Shown here one piece after another: positions 22,601-24,605 of a DNA stretch of 24,605 nucleotides (within the stretch, counting starts at the first letter, position 1; the number at the start of each line of letters is the position of its first letter). The notes below the pieces were generated by a model, which did not search any database, was not told the origin of the DNA, and saw nothing but the letters and a program-made list of their open reading frames with translations. Source of the DNA: Hypsibius dujardini (Eukaryota > Tardigrada > Eutardigrada > Parachela > Hypsibiidae); NCBI GenBank assembly GCA_001579985.1, contig LRSR01010313.1, positions 1 through 24,605 on the forward strand. The letters run 5' to 3'. A program made the translations under genes and the position numbers.

Positions 22601-23152
22601 GCTCTTTTAAAAAAGGTCAGTAGCTCCGCCCCCTTACATCCGAAAAATATTTGGCTGATGCTAATCGATTCCAAATTTAATTAGTGATGGGACATGGTAA
22701 AAACAATCATGTTTACTGCATTTCGATAAACCGACATTATCACAATGAAAATAAAGGAAAATGAAATCTTCCAGTGTTTTCCCAACTTTGAAATTTCGCC
22801 AAAAGTTTTATTTAGTCACTCACGAAATAAAATTTGAAAATCATCACTAATATTGTACTAATAGAAAAAATTAAAACGGAGACATTCGGCGTTCCACATC
22901 TGAAAATTGTCCCAAGTAATAGTGCTAACCTGTAACAGGCGCGATGAGAGTGTAAACGGCGGTCACCACGCCGGGGTATTTTGCGCGGAGGGTGGCGAGG
23001 TAGAGCGCGAGGAGCTCCTTGGACCGATTGACGGGCAGGCTCATGCGCCGGCTGAGGGTCTTGTAGGTGACGATGAGGTTCTCGTCCTCGATCATGGCGG
23101 CGAGCTGTTTCAGCAGAGCCTTGTCGTCGTCAGCGGCGGTGGCGGGAGACAT
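19647..23152 (-). CDS. POLD3: DNA polymerase delta subunit 3 (p66), complete
   Basis: POLD3 is an accessory subunit of replicative polymerase delta, bridging the B subunit and PCNA in the nucleus. Exons are 23152-22930, 22047-21674, 21374-20901 and 20480-19647; they join in phase to 1905 nt, or 634 residues. Residues ~1-140 match the conserved N-terminal winged-helix region (DENLIVTYKTLSRRMSLPVN, the IILVRDVNLSEW strand, YSVQAM, TAIQCDYV). The middle is a long Lys/Asp/Glu/Ser-rich disordered linker with several acidic runs. Near the C-terminus is TSIDAEGYEVSEKVWV, like the TYLDGEG..VTEKVY segment of the human protein. The last residues hold a PIP box QSSIMSFF (~624-631) followed by KKA. It is longer than human POLD3 (466 residues), mostly in the linker. 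The start is the ATG at 23152-23150; no ATG lies in frame just upstream. The exon 3 donor is GAG|GTTGGT, a form also used in the BED-hAT gene. Confidence 0.95.
20481..20900 (-). other. POLD3 intron 3, AT-rich, no element seen
   Basis: A 420 nt AT-rich intron without tetranucleotide tracts. Intron 2 (21375-21673, 299 nt) is similar. Neither holds a repeat or RNA gene I can support. Confidence 0.8.
22342..22917. mobile_element. Foldback/MITE-like element with ~150-160 bp terminal inverted repeats in POLD3 intron 1
   Basis: The left arm 22342-22490 begins ACTTAGGACAATTTTCAGAT. The right arm 22758-22917 read on the minus strand begins ACTTGGGACAATTTTCAGAT. The match continues inward through GTGG..CGC.GAATGTCTCCG, TGATGATTTTC, TTTCGTG, TGACTAAATAAA and GGAAGATT.CATTT with small indels. 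The central ~265 bp has no open frame of note, so the element is non-autonomous. I could not find a clean target-site duplication. It lies about 11 nt inside the intron from the exon 1 donor at 22929. Confidence 0.88.
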
Positions 23153-24605
23153 GCTTCGTGACGTCACGGTTGTTTGAGACAATGTTGTTTCATAAACAAA
23201 ACTGAAAAAATCGGATGTAGTTAATTAGTATGTGAAATAAATGAAAAAAAGTACACAAACAAAGCTAGTTACGAAATTAATACGAAAAGAATGAAAATAA
23301 TTCGATAATTTATCGACTGGGCAGTCGAGCCAAAGAATAAAAAAGAAATATTTCAAAAAAATAACACTACAACACCAATTCAATCGCCCAATCAAGCTAA
23401 CCAACCTACGACGCATCAAATAATGCCAAAATAATCAAATAAAGCAATCAAGCAAAACAAATCACGATCCATAATTACCCGCTATTCAGCGGACCAAAAA
23501 TGGTTTCCGAAGAGCAACCACAAAGCCTGCTCAACAGATTTTTCGCATTTTAAAGTGCCAAATACCTTAGGGGATTATAGAAAATAACGGACGGATCGGG
23601 AAATCAAGTGAACAGCGCTGAAACAGCACTTCCTGATGAGGAATACTGGATTTTTTGGCCCAGGAAACCTCGTCAGGAAAAAATACTCCGAAAAGTGAAA
23701 ACAAACAAAATTCCCGACTCCTCAATTTTTCAGAGTTCGTCAATTTTGTTTCACGAAAATAAAGTGCATCCGGAAACGGGAAACGCATGAAAACCGCAAC
23801 GTAAAAATCAAAAGAAATTCCGCGAAAATTTTGCAAAGAAAATCAACAAGGCAGTGCTCCATGTAGAAAACGATTATTTCCACATCGAGAGGTGACGAAT
23901 GAAACGATTGATTTCTAGTTCACGGTGCAGCTTTCATCTGTGAAGCTGTCTGAAAAGAAACACGTAAAATCATTTAGCATTTTCTTCTGGATGTTACTGT
24001 AGAGACAACGCATGGCTGCTAAAGGGAGAACGTTTTGTGAATCTACTGATTTCTACATTTTTCCGAAATTGCACTTGTGGCTGTGCGCGTGCGCACTGCA
24101 CATGCAATTAATATTAGAATTCCATGCTCATTTTGTTCTGCGTTTCTTTTCTAGATGTTGCAATTGCTGTTAATACCCATGGCTTGAAAAAAAACAGTCA
24201 CAGATTCGCGTTTAGCCATTCATAATAAAATTTTTTTCATTCAAGGAACTGTGGGGGGGGGGAAGGTCCTACGGGCATCGCCGATCATCAATCGGCCAGA
24301 CTGACCGGCAGTCACGTCAGCCGCTGCCAATAGCTTCCCGCTACCGGGTTTGAAGGAGCCCCTGAGTTCGAACCATTGTTTCGGCACTTAATGCCGAACG
24401 CAAGTTTAGGATAATACAGGAAGTGATAATGTAATCGATGCGGAATGAAGTGACGGTTAATGCTCACAGCCGGAATGGAACGATACGGGACCACTGGCTA
24501 TGACAGCAAAGCCTTGGACGCGTACATTGACTCACACTGGCTCGACGGTTCAGTTTGAAGTCACGTGGTTCGACTATCGGTCCAAAATGAGGAAATCGTA
24601 ACACA
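23153..24605. promoter_or_regulatory. Upstream region of POLD3, no gene recognised
   Basis: About 1.45 kb of mostly AT-rich sequence that should include the POLD3 promoter and 5' UTR on the minus strand. A CRE-like TGACGTCA at 23158-23165 lies just upstream of the ATG. A G10 run occurs near 24252. Open frames at 23567-23836 and 24312-24494 resemble no known protein. Confidence 0.45.
23630..23679. repeat. Short inverted repeat (hairpin) upstream of POLD3
   Basis: TTCCTGATGAGG (23630-23641) is complementary to CCTCGTCAGGAA (23668-23679) with one mismatch and a 26 nt loop. Weaker complementarity (ATCGGGAAAT near 23595 against ATTCCCGA near 23711) suggests a larger, decayed foldback. Confidence 0.7.

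Noticed and set aside
23150-23182. N-terminal extension of POLD3 to 23182
   Set aside because: That start would be TTG, not ATG. The in-frame ATG at 23152-23150 is the first usable start.
23567-23836. 89-codon minus-strand open frame upstream of POLD3
   Set aside because: AT-rich, no domain, and no splice sites linking it to POLD3 that I could support.
24364-24374. B-box-like GGTTCGAACTC (minus strand), also at 993-1003, as tRNA genes or SINEs
   Set aside because: No A box at a suitable distance and no cloverleaf in the flanking sequence at either site.

Overview
This window is animal (metazoan) genomic DNA. It holds four protein-coding genes split by spliceosomal introns (GT..AG, typically 55-85 nt), with GC-rich exons and AT-rich or microsatellite-filled introns. 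There are no operons, Shine-Dalgarno sites, CRISPR arrays or other prokaryotic features. The gene set (enolase, flightless-1, a BED-finger/hAT gene, DNA polymerase delta subunit 3) and the compact introns suggest an invertebrate. The sequence alone does not fix the phylum; a small-genome ecdysozoan such as a tardigrade is only a guess.

Layout. (1) Positions 1-1844, minus strand: the 5' three coding exons of enolase; the rest of the gene lies off the left edge. Its 1.3 kb intron carries an exact two-unit tandem duplication of 192 bp. (2) Positions 1854-2574: a head-to-head intergenic stretch that probably serves as a shared promoter for enolase (leftward) and flightless-1 (rightward). (3) Positions 2575-11267, plus strand: a complete flightless-1 homologue (leucine-rich repeats plus gelsolin repeats). 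I resolved 33 exons that join in phase into about 1253 codons. (4) Positions 11268-12188: a convergent intergenic stretch. (5) Positions 12189-18001, minus strand: a gene with two BED zinc fingers, a hAT-transposase-like body and a hAT dimerisation C-terminus in eight recognisable exons. Its catalytic-type positions look altered, so it is a candidate domesticated transposase. One internal splice junction (between 16170 and 15735) does not join in phase. (6) Positions 18025-19646: intergenic, CpG-rich, with a small foldback repeat and an imperfect duplication. (7) Positions 19647-23152, minus strand: DNA polymerase delta subunit 3 in four exons that join in phase, ending in a PCNA-binding (PIP) box. 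Intron 1 contains a ~576 bp inverted-repeat (MITE/foldback) element that stops about 11 nt from the splice donor. (8) Positions 23153-24605: the upstream region of the POLD3 gene, with no gene recognised.

Repeats are the most distinctive property. At least twelve introns carry degenerate CTGT/CAGA tetranucleotide tracts of 40-700 bp, in both orientations, within the flightless-1 and BED-hAT genes. They account for most of the long introns and create long spurious open frames (Leu-Ser-Val-Cys or Arg-Gln-Thr-Asp periodic). Three separate inverted-repeat or tandem families add to this. The genes have no obvious common pathway: glycolysis, actin remodelling and nuclear-receptor coactivation, DNA binding, and DNA replication. 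I see no defence or biosynthetic system here. The best candidates for something undescribed are the double-BED hAT-derived gene and the paired foldback elements.
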